From Candidatus Cloacimonas sp. (lineage in GTDB: Bacteria > Cloacimonadota > Cloacimonadia > Cloacimonadales > Cloacimonadaceae), in contig JBDKSF010000025.1 in assembly GCA_039680785.1 (NCBI GenBank), positions 1-64,000 on the forward strand: a stretch of DNA of 64,000 nt, read 5' to 3'. This document shows positions 17,464 to 27,900 of the stretch, in pieces. Positions within the stretch are counted from its first letter, which is position 1. Every line of letters starts with the position of its first letter. The notes below the pieces were generated by a model. It saw nothing but the letters and a program-made list of their open reading frames with translations, was not told the origin of the DNA and did no database searches. Position numbers and translations under genes: made by a program.

Positions 17464-19122
17464 TTACTGTAGCATTTCTGCGGACGGTTTAGCATTATCG
17501 TTTCTTGTCCAGCGATCATCAATTCTGGTCGTAATCGGGCTATTTTTTTGGAAATAATGCACAATAGCATCCCGCAAGTTGATTTGGTGATTAGTGATAT
17601 TTTCTTGCGGAACTTGAATCAGCATTGTGAGTCCGGCATTACCTTGCATAATGAAATCTGTAGTTGCTACAGTATATATCTTCTTGGGATCAAGCGGTTT
17701 GCCTCCAATCTCAAAATGAGTTACGCGGTCAAAATTTTCCCGTTTTTTGGAATAGACAATTTTGCCGCCGGAGACGATTAATCCATGCCGGGAGCCCTCC
17801 ACGCGGGTTTCGATAATCTTGCGTAAAAATTCGCCAGAACAACGAAAAGAAACTACCATATTATCGAAAGGCATAACTTCAAAAATATCGCGATAAGTAA
17901 CGGGTCCCGCTTTTATATCAGCTCGCACTCCGCCCAAATTTAAAAAGGCAAAATCGGCATTAACTTCGGCGCGCATAGCATCTACAATCGTATTGCCAAT
18001 TAAGGATTGGGCATCCACATTAGTTCTGGAAAGATAAACCCCGGCGTAGCCAACAACTTCATCCATTCCTTTTTCTGCAATGGCAACTTGTTCAGCTATC
18101 ATTTGTCCCAATTCCTCATCGGGAATAAATTCATCTTCAAAAAGAGTTACCATACTGCCTTCGCGTAGGGCAGGGACTTCATAACCGCTAACAGATTTAG
18201 TTTTAGGATCAATTTTAAGTGTTATCCAACCCAGATTGGAACCGTAAGCATAACCTTGGATGACCATTGTATGTGTGTAAGGATCAATCCAGGGAGTGGG
18301 AATTCCTTTATGCATATGCCCACCGATAAAAATATCTATGCCTTCAACTTCTCTGGCTATTTCTTGAGCATCATATCCCCAAACGGCAGTTCTTTCACTA
18401 AATAAAGGATTACCCATAGCATCATAACGCGAAAGATAGGTAGGAACGATATCATAAGGAAGTCCAGAATGTCCCAAAACAATGACGATATCCACTTTTT
18501 CCTGATTGCGGAGGATTTTCACATACTTATCTATGGTTTCCTTTTCGGAAAGGAATTTCACATTTTTGATGTTTTCCGGAAAACTCATTTTTTCGGTATC
18601 GGTAGTAGTGAAACCTAAAATGCCGATTTTGAGCCCTAAGCGTTCTACCACAATATAGGGCTTGGCATAGCTGGGAATTTGACCGGTTTTTTTATCAATC
18701 AGGTTGCAGGAAAGAATCGGAAATTTAGCTAATTGTAAGGTCTCTTTTAGTTTTGCTTCCGGAATATCAAATTCGTGATTGCCAATGGTCATTGCATCGT
18801 AACCGATGGCATTCATAAATTCCACAACTGCCTTCCCGTTGGTTACAGTTCCCACGGGACGACCCTGAAAAATATCTCCCGCATCCAAAAGTAAGTTATC
18901 TCTATCTGCATCCGCCAAAGAACGAATATGCTTAATTAGAGTGGCTGAAGAACCTCCCCCTCCCAACAGAGGTGGAAAATCTGGATTCATAAAAGTTGCC
19001 TCGGAACGGTCTATGCCACCATGCACATCATTGGAAAATATAAGGTCTAAACGCAGGTCTTCCGCTTTGGCGATAGAGCAAAATAAAGTTAAGGCAACAA
19101 GTATAATTAAAGCTCGTTTCAT
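17464..19122 (-). CDS. Exported 5'-nucleotidase / UshA-CpdB family metallophosphoesterase
   Basis: The 552-residue protein has a signal peptide (cleavage near residue 20). Its N-terminal calcineurin-like phosphoesterase domain carries NDVHGG (31-36), DAGDIFQG (80-87), GNHEFD (114-119), GHSG and GGHMH, the two-metal site. The C-terminal 5'-nucleotidase domain contains NTIVDAMR, NLGGVRADI and VATTDFIMQGNAG. It is expected to hydrolyse nucleotides, or a related phosphoester, in the periplasm or at the surface. It is the last gene of an operon with two outer-membrane proteins; the gap to the upstream gene is 5 bp. UshA, CpdB and SoxB-like relatives share the architecture, so the substrate is uncertain. 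Confidence 0.9.
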   Translation of the reverse strand: MKRALIILVALTLFCSIAKAEDLRLDLIFSNDVHGGIDRSEATFMNPDFPPLLGGGGSSATLIKHIRSLADADRDNLLLDAGDIFQGRPVGTVTNGKAVVEFMNAIGYDAMTIGNHEFDIPEAKLKETLQLAKFPILSCNLIDKKTGQIPSYAKPYIVVERLGLKIGILGFTTTDTEKMSFPENIKNVKFLSEKETIDKYVKILRNQEKVDIVIVLGHSGLPYDIVPTYLSRYDAMGNPLFSERTAVWGYDAQEIAREVEGIDIFIGGHMHKGIPTPWIDPYTHTMVIQGYAYGSNLGWITLKIDPKTKSVSGYEVPALREGSMVTLFEDEFIPDEELGQMIAEQVAIAEKGMDEVVGYAGVYLSRTNVDAQSLIGNTIVDAMRAEVNADFAFLNLGGVRADIKAGPVTYRDIFEVMPFDNMVVSFRCSGEFLRKIIETRVEGSRHGLIVSGGKIVYSKKRENFDRVTHFEIGGKPLDPKKIYTVATTDFIMQGNAGLTMLIQVPQENITNHQINLRDAIVHYFQKNSPITTRIDDRWTRNDNAKPSAEMLQ

Positions 19123-19127
19123 AGTTA

Positions 19128-20555
19128 TTACCAGGTAAAATTAAGGCCGGCATTAAGGGAGATATTATTCTCACGCACTTTATCAGGATTTTCCCAACCG
19201 CGATTTTGTAAAGTAATATGCGAATTTGGCCACAAGACATAAGTGGAAGAGCCGGTATAGGTTTTATCGTTATAATAGGCATCACCGAACATATCCACAG
19301 CTTCATATTCACGCCAAGAATAGCCAAAACCGAGATCAATTTTCAAATTATCCATCAGTTTGATACTGCTGCCACCGGTAATCATAGGGGTAACAATTTT
19401 GTTGGCATGATATAAAGTTACAGGAAGGTTATTTTCATCCGTGCCTTCTTCAGTTGTGACATACCAGTTATTAACTGCCTGAAAACCAAGCCGTAAAGGC
19501 ATAAAATTCACTACCTGATGTTCTACTCCAGCATAAAAATTGACCACATCATCATAGCGTTTATGAATTTCGCTGTAGGCAACATATTCTATATCCATAT
19601 TGAATTCGGTGCGAACAACATTACGAGGGGTATAAACAAAGCCGAAACGAATTTGAGTGGGAAGCTTGTAATCCTCTTTGATAGCTGTATTGACACTATC
19701 TACGGCAGTATTCCGATAGGCATCTCTTTTGTAATAATAGCTCCCTTTTTTATCTAAAGTGGTTCCGGTAGTGAAAGTTGCCGCCAAACCAATACGATTA
19801 CTTAAAAGAGCTGAAGCGCCAATTTTAAATTGGTCTCCGCTTAATTCATAATCTTCAATCTCAGTTAATTCCGGTAGATGATATGTCCCTACCTGAGTTA
19901 TCGCCCAATCGGTCCAGCGAATGGATTTTTCGCGTTTTACATCCCCGGCTAAAATACCATATTCAAAACCTAAATTCAGGTCTATCAGATCGCTTAAACC
20001 ATAAGCGCCAGAAACAACTATGCCAGTTTTATTGAGGGTGCCTTCACTTTCTATGGCGTTGATGGCTATTTTTTCAGGATATACATCATTATCGGTATTG
20101 CGATTGTTCCGAACCTCTTCATAATAATTGGCATCAAAACTGGAAACCGGTTTATAATAAGCACCCAAACCAACGCCCCATTTATTAAAACGGTGCGCAT
20201 AAAAACCAGCTGGTGCATAATCATCAAAAGTATTGATATTGGAGGAATAGACGGAATCGTCAATATAGTTATCAAAGGAATTATACAAGGGAATACTGCG
20301 ATTATCCTCATTGCGATTCAGATAAGTATTGGCAGAAACTCCTAAGGTCTTTTTCATCAAAGTAAGGTTGGCAGGATTGTCGGCTATTCCGAAAGCACCC
20401 TTGCTATTAAATAAACCAGCTCCTCCCATTGCAAAACTGCGGGCATCAAAAGTGGAATAAGGATTGCCGAAATAGGTATCGGTGATGCTCCAGGCAGAAA
20501 GAACTGAAGCAAATATTAAGAGAGTTAAAAGTATGATTGTTTTATGAGATAACAT
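19128..20555 (-). CDS. Outer-membrane beta-barrel protein, FadL/PorV-like
   Basis: The 475-residue protein has a signal peptide (MLSHKTIILLTLLIFASVLSA). Near the mature N-terminus, SFAMGGAGLFNSKGAFGIADNPANL matches the 'MGGAG...NPA' hallmark shared by FadL/OmpP1-type transporters and PorV/PorQ-type proteins (only part quoted: SFAMGGAG, then IADNPANL). The rest alternates aromatic and polar residues as in a beta-barrel, and it ends in LNFTW with a terminal aromatic residue typical for BAM recognition. It lies 12 bp after the helix-hairpin-helix protein gene and 5 bp before the nucleotidase gene. A hydrophobic-substrate or nucleoside channel is possible; this is inference. Confidence 0.8.
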   Translation of the reverse strand: MLSHKTIILLTLLIFASVLSAWSITDTYFGNPYSTFDARSFAMGGAGLFNSKGAFGIADNPANLTLMKKTLGVSANTYLNRNEDNRSIPLYNSFDNYIDDSVYSSNINTFDDYAPAGFYAHRFNKWGVGLGAYYKPVSSFDANYYEEVRNNRNTDNDVYPEKIAINAIESEGTLNKTGIVVSGAYGLSDLIDLNLGFEYGILAGDVKREKSIRWTDWAITQVGTYHLPELTEIEDYELSGDQFKIGASALLSNRIGLAATFTTGTTLDKKGSYYYKRDAYRNTAVDSVNTAIKEDYKLPTQIRFGFVYTPRNVVRTEFNMDIEYVAYSEIHKRYDDVVNFYAGVEHQVVNFMPLRLGFQAVNNWYVTTEEGTDENNLPVTLYHANKIVTPMITGGSSIKLMDNLKIDLGFGYSWREYEAVDMFGDAYYNDKTYTGSSTYVLWPNSHITLQNRGWENPDKVRENNISLNAGLNFTW

Positions 20556-20567
20556 TATTCCTCCACA

Positions 20568-23330
20568 TTAGTAACGGTAGTCAATGCTTAAGCGAATAGT
20601 ATTTTCGCTATGTTCAACTCTTTGAAAATAAACGGGATCATCCAGCAAAGTAGGATCATCCGCAAGATTATAATTACGGATATTTATTTCTTTATCCTGA
20701 TAGGTCTTATTTTTAAACTTCAGGTTCAGATACATATTTGGGGAAATGCGACTGGTGAAGGCAACCCATGCTTTGGAACCTTTCTCACCCATAAAATCAA
20801 TTTCCAGATCTTCCCAATCCCAATGCGAAATTCCATGCCCAAACCAATATAGGAAAGAACCTTGCATTTCTAATGCTTTATTAAAATAGTGAGTATAATT
20901 AACCGCTATGTAGTCACCAATCATCAATGTCTGAGCCGCTGCCATAGAATTTTCGCCTTCCGTGGCAGGATAAGTTAAAGATGTATAGGGTGGATTCCAA
21001 ACCGTGTTATAACGATATTCAAATTCCAAGAAGTCACGATTGGAAAGGAAAGACCGAACTGCTAATGTATATTCGTTGGTCTTGGAAACACCGCGTTCAG
21101 CATCATCGTCATAACGATTAACTTGATTTTTATAACGCAACCGCAAACCCAGTTGATAGATAGGGCGAAATTCCAGTTCACTTTGAAATCTGGCGCTTCT
21201 GCGTCCGTCGGTTAATCGCTCCCAGAGGTCTAAATAGCTTCTGCCAATGGTGAAATAGCGATTGAATTTGTAGCGGGTTTCAAAATATACACCGCGTTCA
21301 GGTTGGGACTGATTTGAGTTTTGATATAGGTCTGCAATTGTAGGATTGGTTAAAGCATAAACATTTTTTTCCAAAATTGTATCTTCAAAACGCTGATGTT
21401 CCGAAAAGCTGTTGCTGTAAGGATTATCAAAATCCACATCAATATTGCGGAACAAAGTAATGAAATAGAGGTTTTCAAACAGCGTATGCGCAGACACCAG
21501 ATATGCCTTGGGGTCATCTCCCAATTTGAGGTCATCGCCTTCTACGGAAAGTTCTGCATATTCACCCTGGATGGAAGTGTTGCCAATCACGGTTTGACCA
21601 TCGAAACCAATCACTCTTCTATAATCTCGAGTGTAGCTATCCGTTTGAGTGCTATAGAGATTACTGATTTCCGCATTCATATTCTTTACCAACTTGGCAT
21701 AGTAATACGAATCCCTCAATACAGTAGGTAACAAATAATTATAACCGGGAACCACAAAATGGGCATCGTCATAAATGGATGTATAGGTTGTAAAACCAAG
21801 CTTTGTACCTAAAAAAGGATTTACCTGCAGATGCGTTCCCCACAATTTTTCCTGCAAAACATCTTTGCGGGTGGCAAGATTAATATAGTTCATTGCATAG
21901 GGGACGCCTGCAGAAATTTCATCATTAAACCATTCTTCTGCTTCCAGCATTGTGTCATCATCATAACGCAAAGTAGGATTAATAAGTGCGAAGACCTTGG
22001 TTTTATCTCCCTGAACAGCAGTTCCATCTTCATAATTATAGATATGCTGTCCGTTATCATTAAGATAATATTGCCTGCCATAAAAAGCGGAAGTTGTATC
22101 CCTATCAGTATAAATATCGTTACCGAGTTCATCTCTTTTAACTGCATAGCCATCGCTATCAATGTAAGTGAGAGCATCTTTATCGTCAACGGATACAAAA
22201 GCTGTAACTCCAAACAAGGGAGTAGTATATTCTACGGCTCCCCCTTTCAAGGAATTTTCTTGAGTTCTGGAAAGGTCTGGAGTGATGCCCAAAATTCTTT
22301 TGCTGAAGCCAAAACCGGTTTTGCGGGCACTGTAATAATCCGTATTTTCCATCACTAACCCTTCTCCAAAAGTGGCACGATAATTTCCGGCATAAACCTT
22401 CAAACGCGAGTTATATAAACCAGGCATTTCGTTATTTTCATAGCCGACATACCATTTGGAATCGGCTAAAAAGTCCTCTGCTTTTGTGTTGAGCAAGTCC
22501 TCTTCGCCTTTTGCGGAATAATGCATCAAACCCAGCTTATAGTTATTTCCATAGCGCATTCTAAGCTTTAACATAAGATCGGGATCAAGTTCATCCAAAC
22601 CAAAATAACCCCAGTAAGAATTGGTTTTTAAGTGCGGAACCACCACATTGGAAGCATTGTAGTCATTACGCAAAAAACTTTCATGCAACATATCATACTG
22701 CCCTTCTTCAAAATAGCGAGTATAATATAATAACGACGCATCACACATCAAACGGTTTTTTACCGGCGGTTCATTGTAATATACATAACTGCGCAAGTTC
22801 GTATAACCATAATAAGAAAGACCTTGAGTATTGCGTAAATCCCTTGTATCGGCAATAGTATCACCTTGAGCAACTCTTTTCAAAATGGCAACTGCATCAA
22901 TGCCAGAAACATTGGGCAAGCTCATAAAATCATCCAAGTGCATTTTGTTGACATTTTGAGGCGTCATTAAATAATCTTCCCAAACATCTGCCATTCCTTC
23001 AGAAGCGCCTTCATTACTATCCAGACGTTCCAGTAAATCTCTGATTTCATCTCTGCGAATGGCTGCTTCATCGGTTTCCACATATATGGAAACAGCTACT
23101 AAGGGTTTTAGCCGATCGAGCGTCGCTTGATCTATGGAAGGGATTTCTTTTAGCTCATAGATATTATCAAAGACCTTCACAAACTGCCGGTAGTCATAGA
23201 TATCCTGTGCTTGCTTTTCCGTTATGGGCAATTGATTTAAATCTGCCAAAGAAGCTGTGTTTAAATCTACCTTGGCAAATAAAAACGCTGCACCAAACAG
23301 AACGAAGAGCATTACTACAAATTTCTTCAT
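20568..23330 (-). CDS. Exported helix-hairpin-helix protein with large C-terminal beta-barrel-like region
   Basis: The 920-residue protein has a signal peptide ending near FAKVDLN. Residues 22-80 (VDLNTASLADLNQLP, then AQDIYDYRQ and LKEIPSI) form a ComEA-like helix-hairpin-helix DNA-binding module. A second hairpin region follows at about 130-180 (LDDFMSLPNVSGIDA). The remaining ~700 residues are rich in Tyr/Asn/Asp with alternating strands, and the protein ends in LSIDYRY with a C-terminal aromatic residue, as expected of an outer-membrane barrel. It is the first gene of a three-gene operon with a FadL/PorV-like barrel and a 5'-nucleotidase. Similar HhH-barrel proteins occur in Bacteroidetes-related genomes, but I know of no established function. 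DNA binding at the cell surface is inferred. Confidence 0.8.
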   Translation of the reverse strand: MKKFVVMLFVLFGAAFLFAKVDLNTASLADLNQLPITEKQAQDIYDYRQFVKVFDNIYELKEIPSIDQATLDRLKPLVAVSIYVETDEAAIRRDEIRDLLERLDSNEGASEGMADVWEDYLMTPQNVNKMHLDDFMSLPNVSGIDAVAILKRVAQGDTIADTRDLRNTQGLSYYGYTNLRSYVYYNEPPVKNRLMCDASLLYYTRYFEEGQYDMLHESFLRNDYNASNVVVPHLKTNSYWGYFGLDELDPDLMLKLRMRYGNNYKLGLMHYSAKGEEDLLNTKAEDFLADSKWYVGYENNEMPGLYNSRLKVYAGNYRATFGEGLVMENTDYYSARKTGFGFSKRILGITPDLSRTQENSLKGGAVEYTTPLFGVTAFVSVDDKDALTYIDSDGYAVKRDELGNDIYTDRDTTSAFYGRQYYLNDNGQHIYNYEDGTAVQGDKTKVFALINPTLRYDDDTMLEAEEWFNDEISAGVPYAMNYINLATRKDVLQEKLWGTHLQVNPFLGTKLGFTTYTSIYDDAHFVVPGYNYLLPTVLRDSYYYAKLVKNMNAEISNLYSTQTDSYTRDYRRVIGFDGQTVIGNTSIQGEYAELSVEGDDLKLGDDPKAYLVSAHTLFENLYFITLFRNIDVDFDNPYSNSFSEHQRFEDTILEKNVYALTNPTIADLYQNSNQSQPERGVYFETRYKFNRYFTIGRSYLDLWERLTDGRRSARFQSELEFRPIYQLGLRLRYKNQVNRYDDDAERGVSKTNEYTLAVRSFLSNRDFLEFEYRYNTVWNPPYTSLTYPATEGENSMAAAQTLMIGDYIAVNYTHYFNKALEMQGSFLYWFGHGISHWDWEDLEIDFMGEKGSKAWVAFTSRISPNMYLNLKFKNKTYQDKEINIRNYNLADDPTLLDDPVYFQRVEHSENTIRLSIDYRY

Positions 23331-23455
23331 CGCTTTTCCTTAAAGTGCTTTATACTTTGTTCCTTTATAATATAACCACTAATTGACATTCTGCAAGTAT
23401 CGATAAATCTGTCCAGTTTTTTCTTTGATTTTGGTAGCCATTGCGATTTAGTTTT

Positions 23456-24545
23456 GTTTTAACTCTAAACCAATTCTTTTTTTACTGCAACGAGATACAG
23501 ATAGCAACAGGTAATTTTGTTCTTGTTTCGATACTGACAAAGCTGAAGCCCTTGTTTGTTTTGACTCTAAACCGATTCTTTCTTCTACTGCAACGAGATT
23601 CAGATAGCAACAAGTAATTTTGTTCTTGTTTCGATACTGACAAAGCTGAAGCTCTCGTTTGTTTTGACTCTAAACCGATTCTTTCTTCTATTGCAACGAG
23701 ATACAGATAGCAACAAGTAATTTTGTTCTTGTTTCGATACTGACAAAGCTGAAGCTCGGTTTAGAGTTAAAATAAAACTTCTATTCCCTCTCTGAGTAGT
23801 TTTTGAACAGTTCATAATTTGGCTGACTGAAAATGAATTCTTGTTTTAACTCTAAACCGATTCTTCCTTCGGCTGCAACGAGATACAGATAGCAACAAGT
23901 AATTTTGTTCGTAGTTTGATTCTGACAACGCTGAAGCCCTCGTTTGTTTTGACTCTAAACCGATTCTTCCTTCGGCTGCAACGAGATACAGATAGCAACA
24001 AGTAATTTTGTTCTTGTTTCGATACTGACAAAGCTGAAGCTCGGTTTAGAGTTAAAATAAAACTTCTATTCCCTCTCTGAGTAGTTTTTGGACAGTTCGT
24101 AATTTGGCTGACTGAAAATGAATTCTTGTTTTAACTCTCAATTTTGAAATCTTAATACCAGCAAAAGTTTGACTCTTTAACCTGTAATTTTAGGGAAGTG
24201 GTTTTTTTGATGCCTTCGCAAAATTGAAAGTCAAAAGCAAGCATTTTGTTTTGACTCTAAACCGATTCTTTTTTTACTGCAACGAGATACAGATAGCAAC
24301 AAGTAATTTTGTTCTTGTTTCGATACTGACAAAGCTGAAGCTCGGTTTAGAGTTAAAATAAAACTTCTACTCCATCACAGCGTATTTTTTGAACAGGTTA
24401 TAATTTGGCTGACTGAAAATGAATTCTTGTTTTAACTCTCAATTTTGAAATCTTAATACCAGCAAAAGTTTGACTCTTTAACCTATAATTTTAGGGAAGT
24501 GGTTTTTTTGATGCCTTCGCAAAATTGAAAGTCAAAACAAGCTGT
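23456..24545. repeat. Mosaic of ~102-bp repeat units and two spacer modules
   Basis: Unit A (about 102 bp) starts GTTTT(G/A)ACTCTAAACCGA and includes GCAACGAGATACAGATAGC, AACAAGTAATTTTGTTCTTG (a small hairpin) and GATACTGACAAAGCTGAAGC. Copies begin at 23456, 23558, 23661, 23843, 23945 and 24248. After copies 3, 5 and 6 comes module B, opening CTCGGTTTAGAGTTAAAA, which is the reverse complement of the unit A start, so the last A of each group is closed by a 17-18 bp inverted repeat. Module C (AATTTTGAAATCTTAATACC to CAAAATTGAAAGTCAAAA) follows twice, near 24137 and 24437. It is not CRISPR: the spacers are also repeated. The region is otherwise gene-free. Confidence 0.85.
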
Positions 24546-24875
24546 CTGTATCGGTAAAAATGGAGAAGGAAAACCTTTCTTTCTATATTGATGTAGGGAT
24601 AACTCCAATAGTAAAAAAAAATTATTGGCAATGTGGACAAAAATCAACAGATAAAATTAGCTTAAGAGCATAAAAAATCTCTGTAAATTTGCTATCCAAT
24701 GTCAATGTTAATTTCCGATGTGGTTTTGTAAGTGCTTCCTAATCAAACTAATAGCAATATGGTCAGTAAACGGCAAATAAAATATTCGCTAAATATCTCC
24801 CTATTTTTATTCTGCACTCTATCTAATATTTCAAAAATATGATAATTTCTTTACTCCCATTTTTCAGTTTTTTGC

Positions 24876-24904
24876 TTGACAGAGTTCTTGCTTTTTGATT
24901 AAAG
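24876..24904 (+). promoter_or_regulatory. Possible sigma-70 promoter for the secreted fibronectin-type protein
   Basis: TTGACA (24876-24881) is followed after 17 bp by TTAAAG (or after 18 by TAAAGA), about 90 bp upstream of the start codon. The -35 is perfect; the -10 is weak. It is the best candidate in this AT-rich leader. Confidence 0.35.
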
Positions 24905-24996
24905 AGAATTAGTATTTATAGGGACTCTGAAATGAACTTCGGTTAAGAATAAAAAAAATTTGAAATATAAGAAGAAGTATATCCAAGGAGGATATG

Positions 24997-27900
24997 ATGT
25001 ATAAGAAACTATTGATCTTATCAGTCATTTTATTGTGGGCTATAGTGTTAGTAGGAGCAACAATAACTTTGAATTATGTGGGAATTAAAGGACCGAGTAG
25101 TAATCCTGTAATTCCCGGGCAAACTGTCTATATAAAAGTAGAATATACTCTCAGTGGTTTTAATTCAGAATTTGGGATAGTAAATGGTGTTTGTGCCTCT
25201 ACTTCAGGTCCTTATGATAAAGCACGAATTTATTGGTATTCAAGTTCGGATGGAACTGGAAGTTATTTATCTTTCACTGATGTTACTGCAACTCAAATAA
25301 ACAGAACTGGAATAACAGATAATGCTTACACAGATGAAGTGCAAATTACTTTACCGACATATACAGGAGCTAATAGTTTTAAAATCAGGGTTAGAGTGTA
25401 TGGTGATGATGGAGAGGGAAATACTATAACATCCGGTTTAGTAATATCTACCGGCCATTTTACCGGTTATAGTGCCTATCTTCAAATAAATACAAATACT
25501 GCACCTTATGCTACAAATGTTATAATTACTAATCCGTTATATGCTAAGGTGGGGCAAACTATTTATGGCGATTATGATTATAATGATGACACATTTAATG
25601 AAGAAAGCGGAACCATTTTGCATTGGTTAAGAAGTGACAGTCAATCAGGAACTTATACTGAGATAGATGGAGCAACAAGTAAAACCTATACAGTTGTTCA
25701 AGATGATTTAGGAAAATATCTAAAATTTGAGGTTACTCCTAAAAATGGAGTAGAACCAGGAACCGGGGCTACTGTTCTAAGTGATCCGACAGGTCCGGTT
25801 ACTGGAACTCCGAGAATAGAATTCAATGCATCCTATAAAACAATAACAGAAACTACAGACAACGATGGATCTGTTAGTTCTGATACATACCTTAGGATAG
25901 ATGCTGTTAATACTTCTTTTAATACAGGAATTTCTGTCTCAGATATTATATCAGTGCAAAATCTGCCAGAGGGTCTTCACATAGCAAGTTTAGTTTGTGA
26001 AAATGTTTCATATATTGATGTTTATCTTTCTGGAAGAGCCACTTATCACGAATATGCAGCCATTGTAAGTAATTTTAAAATTACTGTTGATGATGCGAAA
26101 TTAGTTGGAGTTAGTGGAGATAAACAAACGACTAACAGTTGTACTATTAATTTTACCAACAATCCTCCTAAAAATTTAGCTTTAAATAGTGTAGGCAATA
26201 ACTATGTTAAAATAACCTGGGTAAAGCCGGATGGTTTGAAGAGTTCGGGAAGTGGTCTGCGGAATTTTTATATCTATCGTAATAATTCCTATTGGACGAG
26301 TGTTAGTCCTACTACTTATAGCTATACTGATAATAGTGTTTCTAATGGGACACAATATACATATAAGGTTATGGCAGAATATATTAACGGGACAGACGAG
26401 ACCACAGAAGATATAATTTTAGCAACACCACTGGCGATTACTGCATTTTCTTTCAGTTCTCCTTCTGCAACGGGGACAATTGATCATATCAATAAAACCA
26501 TCAAGGTAGTTGTCCCGAATGACACTAATGTTACTAACTTAGTTGCTAATTTTACAGCTCCCGGGGCAACTGTAAAGGTTGGAACAGCAACTCAGACCAG
26601 TGGCACAACTGCAAATAATTTCACTAATCCTGTAACCTATATTTTAACGACCAGTAGTGATGCTTCCACTTGTTCTTATGTAGTGACAGTTTATAAGATG
26701 TTAGCAACTCCTACAACACAAGATGGAAATATAACCACTTCCAGCATTCAAGCAAAGTGGGGTTCGGTTTCAGGTGTCTCAAATTATTTACTGGATGTTT
26801 CCACTAACAGCGGTTTTTCCAGTTTCCTTCCCGGTTATCACGATACGAGTATAACTTCTACTTCTTGCACTATTAATGGCCTGAACTATAATACAACCTA
26901 TTATTATCGGGTAAAGGCAGTTGCCAGTGATCCGGACTTGAATAGTAATTATTCTACTACTAAATCAGTTACAACTAACAATGTTTCCGCAGGCACAGGT
27001 AGCACAGAAATCAATAGCAGTGAGGAAACCACAATAAATGTAGGGGATTATGTTTCCGGGCACGGAACTGTTACTCCTACTGTGAAAGTGCATCCTACCA
27101 GTTTTAGTCCTTCTGACAATGATATCATTAATGTTTCAATGGGTTATGGAACAGTTGTCCCTCAAGGTTTAATCTATACACTTGCCTTTGCTAACCATAC
27201 TATTGGCAACGGAACTTTTACTCTTTCCTATTCTGGATTGTATTATGACCCTAAAGATATTGGTTATATCTTAGATGACGGAGAATTGCATTCAATAGGC
27301 GTGTTAGGTGTTAATACCACAAATAAGACCATTACTTTTACTATGAGCGGATTAACCAAAGGTAGCAAATCCGCACATACACTAAAAATAATTACCAATG
27401 ATGGCAGCGATCAGACCCTTCCCGTTGTTCTTTCCTCTTTTACAGCCACTTTAATGGTTCAGGGTAAAGTGCGTCTGGATTGGGTAACTCAATCGGCATC
27501 AGGTTTAACTGGCTTTAGAGTTTTGCGCAATACTGTGGCTGAAGTTTCTTCTGCCGTAGTGGTAAGTTCTTTAATTGAGGCAAATAATACTTCCACAGCT
27601 GTTTCCTATTCCTTTATTGATAATGAAATTCCCTGCAACGGCACTTATTATTACTGGCTACAGATTGAGGAGCAAGATGGCTATGTATCTTATTCTGCCT
27701 CTGCTGCAGTGGAAGTGACCAATGGCGATAATCCCGATATCCCAATTCCGCTCATCACGGCTTTAAATAAACCTTTCCCCAATCCTTTCAATCCTTCTTT
27801 GACCATTCCTTTTGATCTTAGCAAGGATGGCAGGGTAACGATTAAAATTTACAATTTGAAAGGTCAGCTGATTAAGAACCTGGTAGATGAAGATAAGAAG

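Noticed and set aside
23600-23815. 71-codon minus-strand frame in the 102-bp repeats
   Set aside because: Period-derived frame; one step of 103 bp would break it in other units, and no start signal is present.
23456-24545. Looks like a CRISPR array at first glance
   Set aside because: Units are about 102 bp, the 'spacers' are themselves repeated modules, and no cas genes are present.
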